From Hyperoplus lanceolatus (Eukaryota; Chordata; Actinopteri; Uranoscopiformes; Ammodytidae): a stretch of 64,000 bases of DNA. A program made the position numbers and the translations under genes. Position 1 is the stretch's first letter; each line of letters opens with the position of its first letter. The stretch spans positions 15,381,001 to 15,445,000 of the forward strand of contig CM049400.1 in the NCBI GenBank assembly GCA_026929865.2, read 5' to 3'. The notes beneath the pieces were generated by a model. The model saw only the letters and a program-made list of their open reading frames with translations. It was not told where the DNA came from and did no database searches. Shown here one piece after another: positions 39,801 to 53,230 of this stretch.

Positions 39801-39805
39801 ATTTT

Positions 39806-40240
39806 GCCTCGTTTCCACTGAGCGGTGTGGTTTGGGTTGGTGCGGCTCTGATCAGGCCCGCTCGGTTACGCTAGGTCTGGCTTTCGTTCCCACCGTAGAC
39901 ACTACCCTTTTGGTAGGAGGGGTTTATGCCGGATGGTGACAACAGCTACGTAACTATGGTAACATCGTAGCAGCAACACATTGTAGACAGCTGACAAACT
40001 CAATGAAGAGAAAAAAAGCGATCCAATAAACTGACAAATGCGTGCCGCCATTTTCAGCTTAACACAAGACTCTCTTCACTCTTGCCGAGGAGCCTTCACA
40101 TGGCGTTTTAACGTAGAAATGATTCTGTGGACGAATCAACGGACTACAGTGTGCAGCTCCACCCTTTTGAGACCCTTTCGAGACCCTTTCAGACTGGGGG
40201 GATCCTACCCAACATTTGACCGTTGAAACGCAAATAATAG
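39806..40240. mobile_element. Probable degraded MITE with GTTTCCAC-type ends
   Basis: The left edge reads TTTGCCTCGTTTCCACTGAG, followed by GGTT/CGGT-rich DNA and the internal AACAGCTACGTAACTATGGT block seen in abundant fish elements. The right edge on the minus strand reads TTTGCGTTTCAACGG, an imperfect partner. No target-site duplication could be fixed, so boundaries and superfamily are uncertain. Confidence 0.42.
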
Positions 40241-40739
40241 CAGGCTGAACCGCACAAACTGAGGTGCACTGCTCGATGTTAACAAGGTTTTTGTCTTTGG
40301 AAGACAGAAGCCAGTGTAACACCCTCTGTTTTTGTATGCATCATTTTACTCCATAGAAGGGAAAATCATTTTTCTTTCAAAACTGAAAACTGAAGAGAAA
40401 CCAAAAGGAGATTTCCAATTAGGGAAGAGTGAAGGAAATGTAGGGCAGTACAAGGTTCTTGGTTGATTGTTCTCGTTCACAGCTATAAGGAAATGGTTTG
40501 GCAGCTGTTCCTAACGTATACATACCACAAGCAGGATGTCGCACTCATTTGTCCTTCAAAAGACCTTGCCCTGTCTTATCAGTTAACCAGTCATGTCTAT
40601 TGTGTCCAGGCTACAATGGCAGGAACTTGTTATATTTCTTTTTATTCCAGATCAAAGTGGTTAAGCGTTCTTAGCTGTAAGGGAAACCTCACATTCATGT
40701 GACCTCTCCAAAATAACATTCAAGAATTGTGCCTTGGAG

Positions 40740-41577
40740 CAGTGGCGGCTCGTCCATAGAGGTCGATAGGGCGACGCCCTCCTTGAGCCATACCAGCAAA
40801 AAACAAAAATATAATAAGGATAATAATAATGATGAACATTTTTTATATTTTTGGATTTATAATCATAATTTATTATTTCAATACAGTTTTTACCTGCATC
40901 TAAGTCTGAATATCATTGTACAATCAGCGTCTGTGCTCTGTACTGTCACTCTGGGGCGATTTCGGGCTGGTTGAAAATCGCCCTGAACGCTCTCATAGAC
41001 TTCAATGTAAAACTTTTTTTTTCAAACTGCAGGCTACGCAATGCAATCTCTATGGGTTCCGGGGGTGCTCGCCCTAATGTGTTGTCGTCATACGTACAGT
41101 AAACAATGAACAAATTACAGTGACTGATACAGTCACATGTTCGGTCCAAACATGTGATGATTGCACATGTGCTATGCCAGCATCCATTTTTGTTTAATCA
41201 GAACACAACTGTCAAGTCAATCAGATTATTGTGATTAATTGTAGAGCAGGTCTCTTAACTTTTAAATGAAGCCTATCTGAGGAGCACACTGGTAGATGAC
41301 AACTTATCTGTGATGGCCACAGCCGGATAATTAAATCATTTTAGAGCTAAAATAATTTTATTTAAGAAATTAACTAACTTAAAGTCCAAAATACTGTACA
41401 GTACAATGCTTGTCTAATGTTGCCATAATGGTTATGCCAGATTGAACAGGAAAGACACACTGTTAAATGCAATATGACATTGTCATATTAGCTATCTGAT
41501 TTAGGTTAATTTTGGGTCATTTTACCCATCATGGCAACAATTGCCCCCCCCGAGATTATTGTCAGGAGCCGCCACTG
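40740..41577. mobile_element. hAT-like non-autonomous transposon with perfect 8-bp target duplication
   Basis: Terminal inverted repeats are CAGTGGCGGCTCGTCC on the left and CAGTGGCGGCTCCTGA read from the right. The flanking direct repeat CCTTGGAG is exact (40732-40739 and 41578-41585). Length 838 bases with no transposase frame. CAGTG termini and 8-bp duplications define hAT elements. The sharp ends and intact duplication suggest a fairly young insertion. Confidence 0.93.
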
Positions 41578-41585
41578 CCTTGGAG

Positions 41586-44279
<2,694 letters not shown>

Positions 44280-44291
44280 ACAGAACACATT

Positions 44292-44466
44292 TGGGCGTTT
44301 TTAATGCTGTATTTATAGTGCAGAGAGACAGAGATGAAATGGGGCTGAGAGAGGAATGACATGCAGAGAACCGACCACGGGATGGATTCGAACCAGGTCT
44401 GCTACTATGAGGACTGAGCCTCATGGGGGAAGACACTCTTTCCACTACAACACACGCACCCCACAT
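44292..44466 (-). mobile_element. tRNA-derived SINE, second copy, with 12-bp target duplication
   Basis: The minus-strand head carries a B box GGTTCGAATCC and the same body as the 15446 copy (GGTTCTCTGCATGTCATTCC, then CCCCATTTCATCTCTGTCTC). The direct repeat ACAGAACACATT is exact at 44280-44291 and 44467-44478. The A box is poorly preserved and the poly-A tail has decayed, so this copy looks older or from a different subfamily. Confidence 0.85.
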
Positions 44467-44614
44467 ACAGAACACATTATTAAGTCCACCCTGAAATGTG
44501 TGATTGCTTTTCTTTAAGGTTTTTGTGTGAGTCAAATATTCAACAGTAGGTGTGTTTCCTTGTGATTTAGTGGACTGGTGTGTGGATATGGGAATATTTG
44601 GTCCCCCCGCACAC

Positions 44615-44841
44615 TAGTCTGGCTTGACCACTTCCGCCAGCGTCTATTAAGCGCTGGCGTCGGCAAACAACGCTATGCCTCCATTGGCTGCTTCCCGGGG
44701 TTAGCCCCGCCGTAGATGATTGTGATTGGTTTAAAGAAATAAAAACAGGCCAGCCCAGTTTCCCCCCAGAATAGACGGCTCTAAACGGAGTGCTTCCAGA
44801 CCATACTACTTGCTGTAGTTTGGTCTGGCTTTGCGAGACTA
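44615..44841. mobile_element. Short hAT-like MITE (about 227 bp)
   Basis: The left end is TAGTCTGGCTT; the right end on the minus strand is TAGTCTCGCAA. The direct repeat CCCGCACAC is present on both sides (44606-44614 and 44842-44850), 8-9 bases. The interior includes TCTGGCTTTGCGAGAC, a motif of a widespread fish family. No coding capacity. Placement in hAT rests on duplication length and end sequence. Confidence 0.78.
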
Positions 44842-44850
44842 CCCGCACAC

Positions 44851-45120
44851 AGAATGACCAAATATACGATGTCTGTAAGGCTCAACCGTCTGGGAGTGTG
44901 CTAAGTGAGGTGTGAAATATCGGTGTTGTATTGTGGGGCTTTGACTGATGACCAGGCTCCTGGTACAAAGCTGAGCTGAGCTACCATCTGATTGCCAGCC
45001 TGATTGGGTTTATGAGTTAAAGGCAGATCTGGGAGACAGACGGCCAAGCTTGACCCAGATGTCTAGATCCCAGACTGTCATTCTGCACCCCTTGGTCTGC
45101 AGAAGGCATTTGTTTGGGAA
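44851..45120. other. Unique sequence between MITE and microsatellite
   Basis: No recognised feature. Confidence 0.4.
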
Positions 45121-45127
45121 CACACAC

Positions 45128-45159
<32 letters not shown>

Positions 45160-45163
45160 GCAT

Positions 45164-45238
<75 letters not shown>

Positions 45239-45246
45239 CACACACA
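45121..45246. repeat. (CA)n microsatellite with CG-rich interruptions
   Basis: About 60 CA units with a GCGCGCGC interruption at about 45136-45143 and a GCATGC one at 45159-45165. Confidence 0.97.
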
Positions 45247-47820
45247 ACCAGCACAACTATACAGACAATAGTAGTAGGGTTCATTATAAGCACTCTGTTT
45301 TGATAATATGTGTTTGTGACGTTCCCGACAGCACAGCATAGCTTTGAAATGTAGGACATTTTATGTACCCTTGGCTCTAAGTGCACATTAGTGCAATATT
45401 CATCCATCAAAACTCAATTCACATGCACAATTATAGATGCAATTCCTACCATTCCATTATTCAACTTATAGTTGATGTGAAGGTGATTAAATTACAATGT
45501 GTAACGGACTGCTCTCCACAAAACACAACTGCTCAGATTTCACTTTAATACAATTTTTATCCATGAATAAAGTTATTTTTTTCTTAACTAATGAACAAGC
45601 ATCACCTGTTCTGTATTCACATCATGGAACTAGACTGCACCTTCTGGCAGCTTGGCCAAGGGACAACCCCTGATGAAGGCTCTTGACATGCATTGGTTTT
45701 AAGTAGCACAGTTGTGTGAGGTGTTCTCAAAGAGCAGTTAAGTATAAATATCACACATATTTGCCCTGCAACCAATTTCAGGTTTCCTGCATTTTGATTA
45801 TATCACTTGAGAAAATGAACATGTCTTGAAAATTAACTGAATCTTAGTCTTAATGCTGCATGTGCTGGAAGAGTTAATTATCTGCACAGATAGAACTTGC
45901 AATATGTGTTGGACAGAACACTGTGAAAAAAAAGAAAAAGGCTTCATCTCTGGGAGAAGCACATCAGCTCTAACAGGTCAGATATCCATAGCAGCTCTAG
46001 GGGATTTTCTTTTCATCTCAAAAACCACATTATGAGTTACTGTGAAAGGTAAGTGAATACATCCTCTGGCATGACCATGCTTGTGTTTACCATTGCAGAG
46101 CCCATCTTTATCTTAAATGAAGCACACAATGTGATTGAGAAAGTATGTTATTTACTTTGAAATAATATTTTGACGGCCAGCTGTATGTAAAGAAAAGTCC
46201 CTATAATGAACCTAGTTTCCAGCATGCTAACGACCAGTGCGATTTAAAATAGCCTAAAGTATTAAATCAAAATGCTTAAAGGTTTTGTCACCGAAGGTGG
46301 GTGTCCATTGACAACCCTCTATTTTAGCTAGCAGCTCATAAGCTGCCTGGTGAAGCGCAAGTCGTGGCTCTGTTGCTATGCGACCACATGGAAACCTGTT
46401 TGAAGGGCATCTCTCCAGTTCAAATGTTTTAAACTTTGAGTGTTTAGAGCACAGAGCACCAAGCTTGCTTAGATCACTATATATTCCATTGTCAACACAA
46501 CAAGATTGAGAAGACAGCACTTGGGAGGAAGGTCTCGTTTTCTACCCTGCCTTCAATTTCCTCTTTTATTGTCCTTTGCTTTTTTTTCTAAGGAGGACTC
46601 AAATATCTTCCACAAGGCATAATCTGTAAAACTAAAGGAAGGCAGTAAGAGATAACTCAACCCTTTCCCAGCCCATTTAACCTTTACATTTAGTAGCCGG
46701 AATTAATGTGGTGGCCTGGGCCTGAATCACCTTAAAGAGACCGTGCCCTGGTGCCCCGAGGCAGTTAGAGTGATCGTGGTGCACATGTATATACGTATTT
46801 TTGTGAGACCTCACATTAGTCCTTCCTCGGGTGATCGGGTCATTGTTTCCCCATGTGACGTTACAGTGAGGTCAAACAAAGAGAGAGTGGCAGCGGAGAG
46901 GAAGGTTGGTATAACTAAATCAACATAGACACCATAATCACGACTGGCAAGGTGGGTGCTGTAAGGCAAGTGGTGAGTAACGATGCACCCTGAATTCAGG
47001 TCAGTGCCCTTCGCTGGATGGTACGAAGGTAGTGGGGGAAATAGGGAGATAGCTATGGTGTTGAAAAAATTAATTTTAAGCCCTGAGTCACAGCAGCAAA
47101 AATATTTCATCCTGTATTGTTAAAAAAAAAGAAAGACAGACCACACAGAAGCCCATCACAGTGTTGCCACGCTGAACACTCATCTATATTCATTTTAATC
47201 CACTCCTGTTCCCACGATAAGAGTGGCAGTGGAGAGAGGGAGTAGGGGGGAAAAAATGGAGCGATGCTCCTCGGCCTCTAGAATGACAGAATGGCACTTT
47301 TATGATGTCTCCCAGATTATTCCCCGAGATGGATGGGCTGAGTTGGAACACCAATTGATTAATCCATCGACTGACGGAATGTGCTGCTGCCGTCCCCCTA
47401 CTCAGCTGTTCTTTCCCAGGACAGAACATTCAGCCAGACATGCTGGAGAGGATGACTAATGAGTGGGGCTACTGCAGATACCATTCATGTCTGTCTGTAT
47501 AAGTGTGCTACACCCAGGATGCTTGCCTTCTTGTGTCTGGCCAATAGAGAATAGTATACTTTACAAGCATGGATAACACACACTCTCAGGTTCAGATGAT
47601 CGCCCTCAGAGTAATAGCAGATTGGAAACCACTTTTTTATTTCTCAATATATACAACACGGAAGTTTCTATTGTGACAGTTAGCTATTGGGACGAACCAG
47701 TGAACAAATTGCTACATTTTCCAAATCTAACAACAACAATCACTTCAAAACAGTGCATGCACCATCTACCAAAAATGAAATACTTGTGGTTTGTGGTCAA
47801 ACGCTGGGTGGAGAATAGAT
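45247..47820. other. Gene-free sequence
   Basis: No recognised gene or transposon end. The segment about 47270-47460 is non-repetitive, contains CAATTGATTAATCCATC and is a candidate conserved non-coding element. Confidence 0.4.
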
Positions 47821-47823
47821 AAT

Positions 47824-49098
47824 GGGCCTATTTCAGGTAGCTGGTTTTGAGGCAACCCAGAGTTTGTTCGCTCTGAGTTAGTGGAAACTCTGGGTTTTCC
47901 GTTTCAGGTAGCAGGTTCAGCGCAACAGAGAGTCAGTTACTGCGGCAACATACGCCGTGGGTCTAACCTGCTGGATAGGTGGAGACCTACCCTGAGTTTG
48001 TTTTCACTTTACGCTGCAGCTCCGACTGAAGAAAGAGTGTCACTGTCACACGCGTCCCTGTACAGTTTGAAGCAAAATCACTCCATAGAAATCTCCATTG
48101 GGATGTTTTTATCATTTCCTGATGATTTTACGTTTGACCGATCATTTATCTGATCAGTAGCCTTGTTCTCAGCCCTCGGTCCGTTCATATAGGCGGCCAC
48201 CTTACACATTGTGACATGCTCTACATTCAGATTAATAAACCTATTTGTATTGTATGCTTTTTAACGTCTGTGCCACTGAACAGATGTAGGTCAGGTGGAT
48301 TCATGTAACGCTGCGGCTGCACGCGATTGTTACTGTTCACTTGTGCGATCCTAAAGTCACAGACAAGCCTCGTTAAATAGCCTAATATGAATATAAAAAT
48401 TATATAAGAATTTAAACTGTGATCACTTGAGGAAAATGGATCTGGTAATAAATCAATCAGGCTCTTCAATGGAAACTGTCACCTTATGCGTCAGATGTCT
48501 TTCACTCCCCATTTAAAAGAAGCGACAGTCTGTTTACTGCACAGTGGGCTATCAGGCTATAGCTTCCCAACATATTATACAGCGAATATAAAACACTGTC
48601 AGAAATGCTGTGCCGCGCCAGCTTTATTACTTTACTGCTGATATGCGTAACTTTTTTAAAATAGACTATGGCTTCTCATACGGAAGTGAAATGATTGTTC
48701 TGTTTTTTTCTGAATTGCCGAGGAGATTAGATCAGAGTTATGTGACAATATCCCCGTTAATTCTTCTCCACAGGCTACCATAAACTCAATCGTTAATATT
48801 TCTAACTCCAGTGGGAGGAGCGGAGAATTTTTTTTTTTTTTTTTGAGAAGTGGGAGGATCACGCATTTGTTTCTTCTGTTTCCATGGTGAATCATGTTAT
48901 CAGCGATCCATTGACGATGGCTTTTATGCACACGCTCCACCCAGAGTGAACACGCTCAGAGTTGATTGACCCAACGCTGATCCACTGTTCTGTAACCGAA
49001 AACCCAGAGTTACTCATCGACCCTGCGCTCTGAGTTGACCAACTCAGAGCGCATGATTAAACTCAGAGTATGTAAAACCAGCTACCTGAAATAGGCCC
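47824..49098. mobile_element. Harbinger-like DNA transposon, defective (1275 bp)
   Basis: Perfect terminal inverted repeats of at least 20 bases: GGGCCTATTTCAGGTAGCTG on the left, with the exact complement on the right. AAT is present directly outside both ends (47821-47823 and 49099-49101), consistent with a 3-bp duplication. Subterminal DNA on both sides repeats an ACTCTGAGTT/CAGAGT motif many times. A plus-strand frame ends FPDDFTFDRSFI near 48115-48150, which faintly resembles the N-terminal region of Harbinger transposases; no nuclease domain remains. A GGG terminus and 3-bp duplication favour PIF/Harbinger, though AAT is not the usual TWA target. Confidence 0.75.
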
Positions 49099-49101
49099 AA
49101 T

Positions 49102-51240
49102 ATAAGAAAGCATATTCATTGTTTTTGTTTGTTTTGCAATATACTTTGGAACGTTATCAGTGATTTGAAGCATCTGCCACAGTGTTCACACCTGATGTTA
49201 CTACAAAAATCCAAAGTACTTGAGATATCCCTAGTAATAAGGGAACATTCATTGTGTACAGGAACCTGTTCATTATAATACAGATGTGCCTGCATGCTTT
49301 AATGGGAAGCAAATAGGTAAATGTGGATCCACAGACACACCTAGAATACTTTATTTTATGTGACTACAAGGCTCTGAATTCTGAACCTTTAACCATTCAA
49401 ACTTATCATTATATGCAGGCTTCTTTCACCTCCAGCATTTGAGCTCCCAGTTCCTATCTGGCCAACCACTTCTAAACTAGCAGGGGAGCAGATAACAGAT
49501 CAATGTTACTTCTTCTCTTCCTTGTTGAATGAAACCCCCTGAGAGGCGTTATACCCAGAGAAGATGAGAAATGTAGGGGTAGCCCCATTATCGATACAAG
49601 TCCCTGGCAGTGATAGAAATGACTGCTAATGGTGTCCTAAGCTCTGCTTTACAGAGATTAATCCGTTTTGAGAAATGAAGATTTTTATTACATGGCACAA
49701 AGTGCTGGCCCCGATCTGAACTGAGTCACAGGCTGAGGAGAGGAAAATAATGACAAAGAGAGGGACGGGAAGGAAAGGGAAGGGAGCATGGGTATACAGC
49801 CTGTCGCAAGACCCTAGCACCTCATTGCCGTAGTACCTTTTTCCACCTGACAAGTTCATTAGTTTTCTGACACAATAGCTGGAGAAATTGGACCAAAAGA
49901 AAGGATTTCTATGGCAGCGACATTATCATCCCAAGACTGGCTTTGTGTGAGCAGTAGGGAGTCCCTCTTGGTCTCTCTAGTGCACCTGCTCTGAGGCTGT
50001 TTCCTGCTGCTTAGAAGGACTAACAGGGACACACTGGGGATATAGCTGTTGTCACTCTAGCATAGTCAAATAAACAACACTGATCCAGAGTCTGTGAATC
50101 AGTCAGTTTTAAATTGATGTCCTCCTTATGCTGGCAGAGGTTTTGCAAAATCTTATGACATCCCAAAACCTACAGCCCCATATCATTCCTCCGAGAAAAT
50201 CTCCACGGGGATGAGAGGGTTTGAGAAGCGTTAAATGGGGAGGAGGGAACAGCCTCCCGACATATTACTATGCATCACTCTGCATCAGTTGCCAACAAAT
50301 AACTGCAATCCTGGGAATATGCAAGGAGGATTCATCACGCTAAAGCTTCTCACAGGGCAAGCATAAAATGAGCAGACTAATTTGTCTCCCCAAGGTTATG
50401 TCACACACCATCATATGGCGGGCTTTTCTTTTAAAAGGTGAATCATTTCCGCTGTGACTTTTGCACGTGAGAGATGCAATTCCTTATTTGTCTGAAATGT
50501 GACATCCACATCTATTTCTTTTCCACCAACACTGGTTAATCACCAACATGACATACATTATGTATTTGTAAGCTCACTTGCTACTGAGTTCAAAGGCACT
50601 GAGATAGAAAAAAAATCAACACATGTATGAGTTTGTACTAACATTTGCTCAGAGCAATTCCTTTTTAACTTCTTGTATGAGGCATACACCCTCACATGTG
50701 GCATCTGCTGCTTCCTCGCATACTGGGGTGGGATTATATTCAGCTGACCAGTGGCTCAGATCTTCCAGCTATGAACTACAACGTCCATATCTCCCCCAGC
50801 AGTAGTAGAGCAAAGACGGCAGATTTCATTTCAGCACCATGTAGGGTGGACAGCTCCCTTTCAGGCAACCACAGCGGCAGTGAACAAGCACCTTCTGTGT
50901 AAGCCATGAGAAGGGCAGGGGAGGAAAAAAAAATACAAATGTCTAACAATTGAGACAAAAGTTAGGGATACCGGAGAATCAATCTTTGCAAATGAAATCC
51001 CAACTACTACATCTTATTGGTTACTAGCATACAGATACTTGTGCTCAATATGGCATATTTTCAGATACTGAATGCAGGTTGAGAGCATGCAGGTATAGAT
51101 TGGATGGAGAGATTTTGGTTTCATTGTCCATATTCAGCATATTCCAATGTGAAAGGAAGACACAAACGATTGTATGTTACTGGATTTTGCAAATGTTCGC
51201 CTTGATCCTTTTTGAAATGAAAGCTAAACTCTTCCTTTCT
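49102..51240. other. Gene-free sequence with possible conserved segments
   Basis: No recognised gene or transposon. The segment 50170-50430 is repeat-free and of even composition, and is a candidate regulatory or conserved block. Confidence 0.4.
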
Positions 51241-53230
51241 TGTTAATCTGAGCTTGATGCTCGCGCTCAAATCAAGGTGCGCGCAGTGAAACGCGAGCAT
51301 ACCCACGCATGCACGCGCATGTTTCCTTATCTTCCAAATCAGTGCATGATTAAATATGCTTTAGTTAGTGGCCGCAGCATGAGTGAGGGTAAAAGCCTTG
51401 GCAGTGCTTTGCCTTGCTTGAGTTCATATCACTGCAGTGATCACAAAAAAAGAAGGAACAACTACAACATGTGGACACCACACAGGAGCAACCTGGATGG
51501 GGTAGTCTAACTGTATGTTATAAGGAAGAGTGAGCCCAAAATATCTCTACACCACAAACAATAACTTACTTGTTCAGAAAGACGCGGAGGTCTGCAGGAT
51601 CTCTGCTTTAGACGGAGCGGAACGGCCCCTCTCACGCTCCCTCCCAAAAGCTGCATCGAAAAAACATCCGCAATTCTCAGGCGATTTTACAGAATCCGTG
51701 GTGATATGTTCTTGTCAGACACATGGTGCTCCCATTCTCACAACGACGTGGTATGTAATCCGCACACATCAGTCAGTAGCACAACTCTTCGCCGCGATGA
51801 TAATGCACCCGATGATATTTCCTCTTTTTCTCTCAGGACGCACAGAACACGTAGGCACCCACAGGTGCCATGGTTGAAACGACTCTCCCGATGCAAAGCG
51901 ATACCCACTGTGGTCCCGGTTGTCTTCCAGTTAATGAGTTTGGAGAATCTGTTGACAATGAAACAGTTTTTTTTTTACTTTTATTTCACATCTAAATTAA
52001 ATGTTAAACAAAACTAACCTGTGTCCACAATGTGTAGAGCACGGAGAATCTCGTCATTACACTGAATGACAGACCATCATCCATACATTGAGGGGAGATA
52101 TTGGATTATTGTAATGTCTCGTTCGCTATCGTTTTTAAACGTAACTTTTCTTTAAGTCAATATTACTTCTTGATAAACAAACCTGTCTGAATCTGATTAG
52201 ATGACATCTCACAACCCAGTGCGGATTTCGGCATGCTATTTTCTATTTTCCCTCGTGGGTATAGTGCTTAAGTCCCACAGTTTGGTGGCTTAATTGGCAT
52301 CTCATACATGGCAGAATTGATAAAGTTGCCTACATTAATCATGTCTCTCTTGTCTTCGGGTTCCTCCGTTCTCCATGTTCGAAAGGGGATGGGGGGGGGA
52401 TCCAGCAGTTATCCTCAAAAAAACCTTTAAAACCCCATCAGAAATTCAGTCAGCAACTTCAAGTGTGAGGAGATTTCATTGTAGACACCAAAAGCGCAAT
52501 TATAACATGTTTTCCGCGCCGAGCCTCGATAAGCCTGTCTGGACGAGAGTTATAGTTCACCAAAGGCAGTCATCTCTTCTCCGCCCCGCGTTCCATCTAT
52601 GTATGCATTTCGAAAATTCAAGCCTTGCCTATCCATTTGATGTGACACGCGCGGGGGTCTGGCATTTAAGAGATATTATCCAGTGCCGATCGTCCAAGCC
52701 CAGTCTTTTTTCCCTCTTCGGTCGACTGCAGTATGTTCTAGACTGCTTCAAATGTTATCACAAATTATCCCGGTCCAATAAGGGCATTTTTTTCACAGTA
52801 CCTCAGCGCTTACGTACCCAAATAATACGCACGGCACAGCACTGACGGACACTGAATTGATGAGTGCACGAGGGGGGCATCATGTAGGTTACCTCCCACC
52901 ACTGACGAGCCGTTCTCTCCAAGTGAGGCTGTTCCGGCAGTCGCTGCGGTGGGTCGGCCACAGCAGAGAGTGCAGGAAAATACTGCTTTTCCACTCTTTC
53001 AGTCTTCACATTTCTCTGTTTGAACTTATACAGCTCCCAACATTACTCCACTGCAAGGAGTCTGTGCAGAATCTCATTCAGAACACTGCATTAATAGATA
53101 CGGTGTTCCTTTGAATCCAATGCTGTGTCCATTGTATTCATTGGTCAGTTTTAATAGAGGCTAACAAATGCTAATTATCGTTCAAGTCCGCACTCATTTC
53201 TGCTGTATGTGCGTGCGCGCTTCAGAAGAG
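51241..53230 (-). promoter_or_regulatory. CpG-enriched region with minus-strand splice donors; candidate lrrc4c 5' exon/promoter
   Basis: CpG density rises sharply compared with flanks: I counted about 23 CpG in 51541-51960 alone, and 52500-52960 is similar. On the minus strand, a full-consensus donor GTAAGT lies at 51569-51564 after GAACAA, and a second donor, CACAG then GTTAGT, lies at 52023-52013. Both point toward the lrrc4c coding exon some 47 kb away. In mammals LRRC4C has several distant non-coding 5' exons, so an exon here would fit. No transcript evidence is available. Plus-strand frames of 115 and 156 codons (51530-51877, 52375-52845) have no family resemblance and are likely chance openings in GC-richer DNA. 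Confidence 0.4.

Noticed and set aside
44567-44848. A 93-codon minus-strand open frame
   Set aside because: It coincides with the short hAT-like MITE and is a chance frame within non-coding repeat.
51530-51877. A 115-codon plus-strand open frame
   Set aside because: Same reasons; it also overlaps the putative minus-strand exon and has no family resemblance.
52375-52845. A 156-codon plus-strand open frame in the CpG-rich region
   Set aside because: No recognisable motif or domain, no repeat of family sequence, and the local rise in GC makes chance openings longer.
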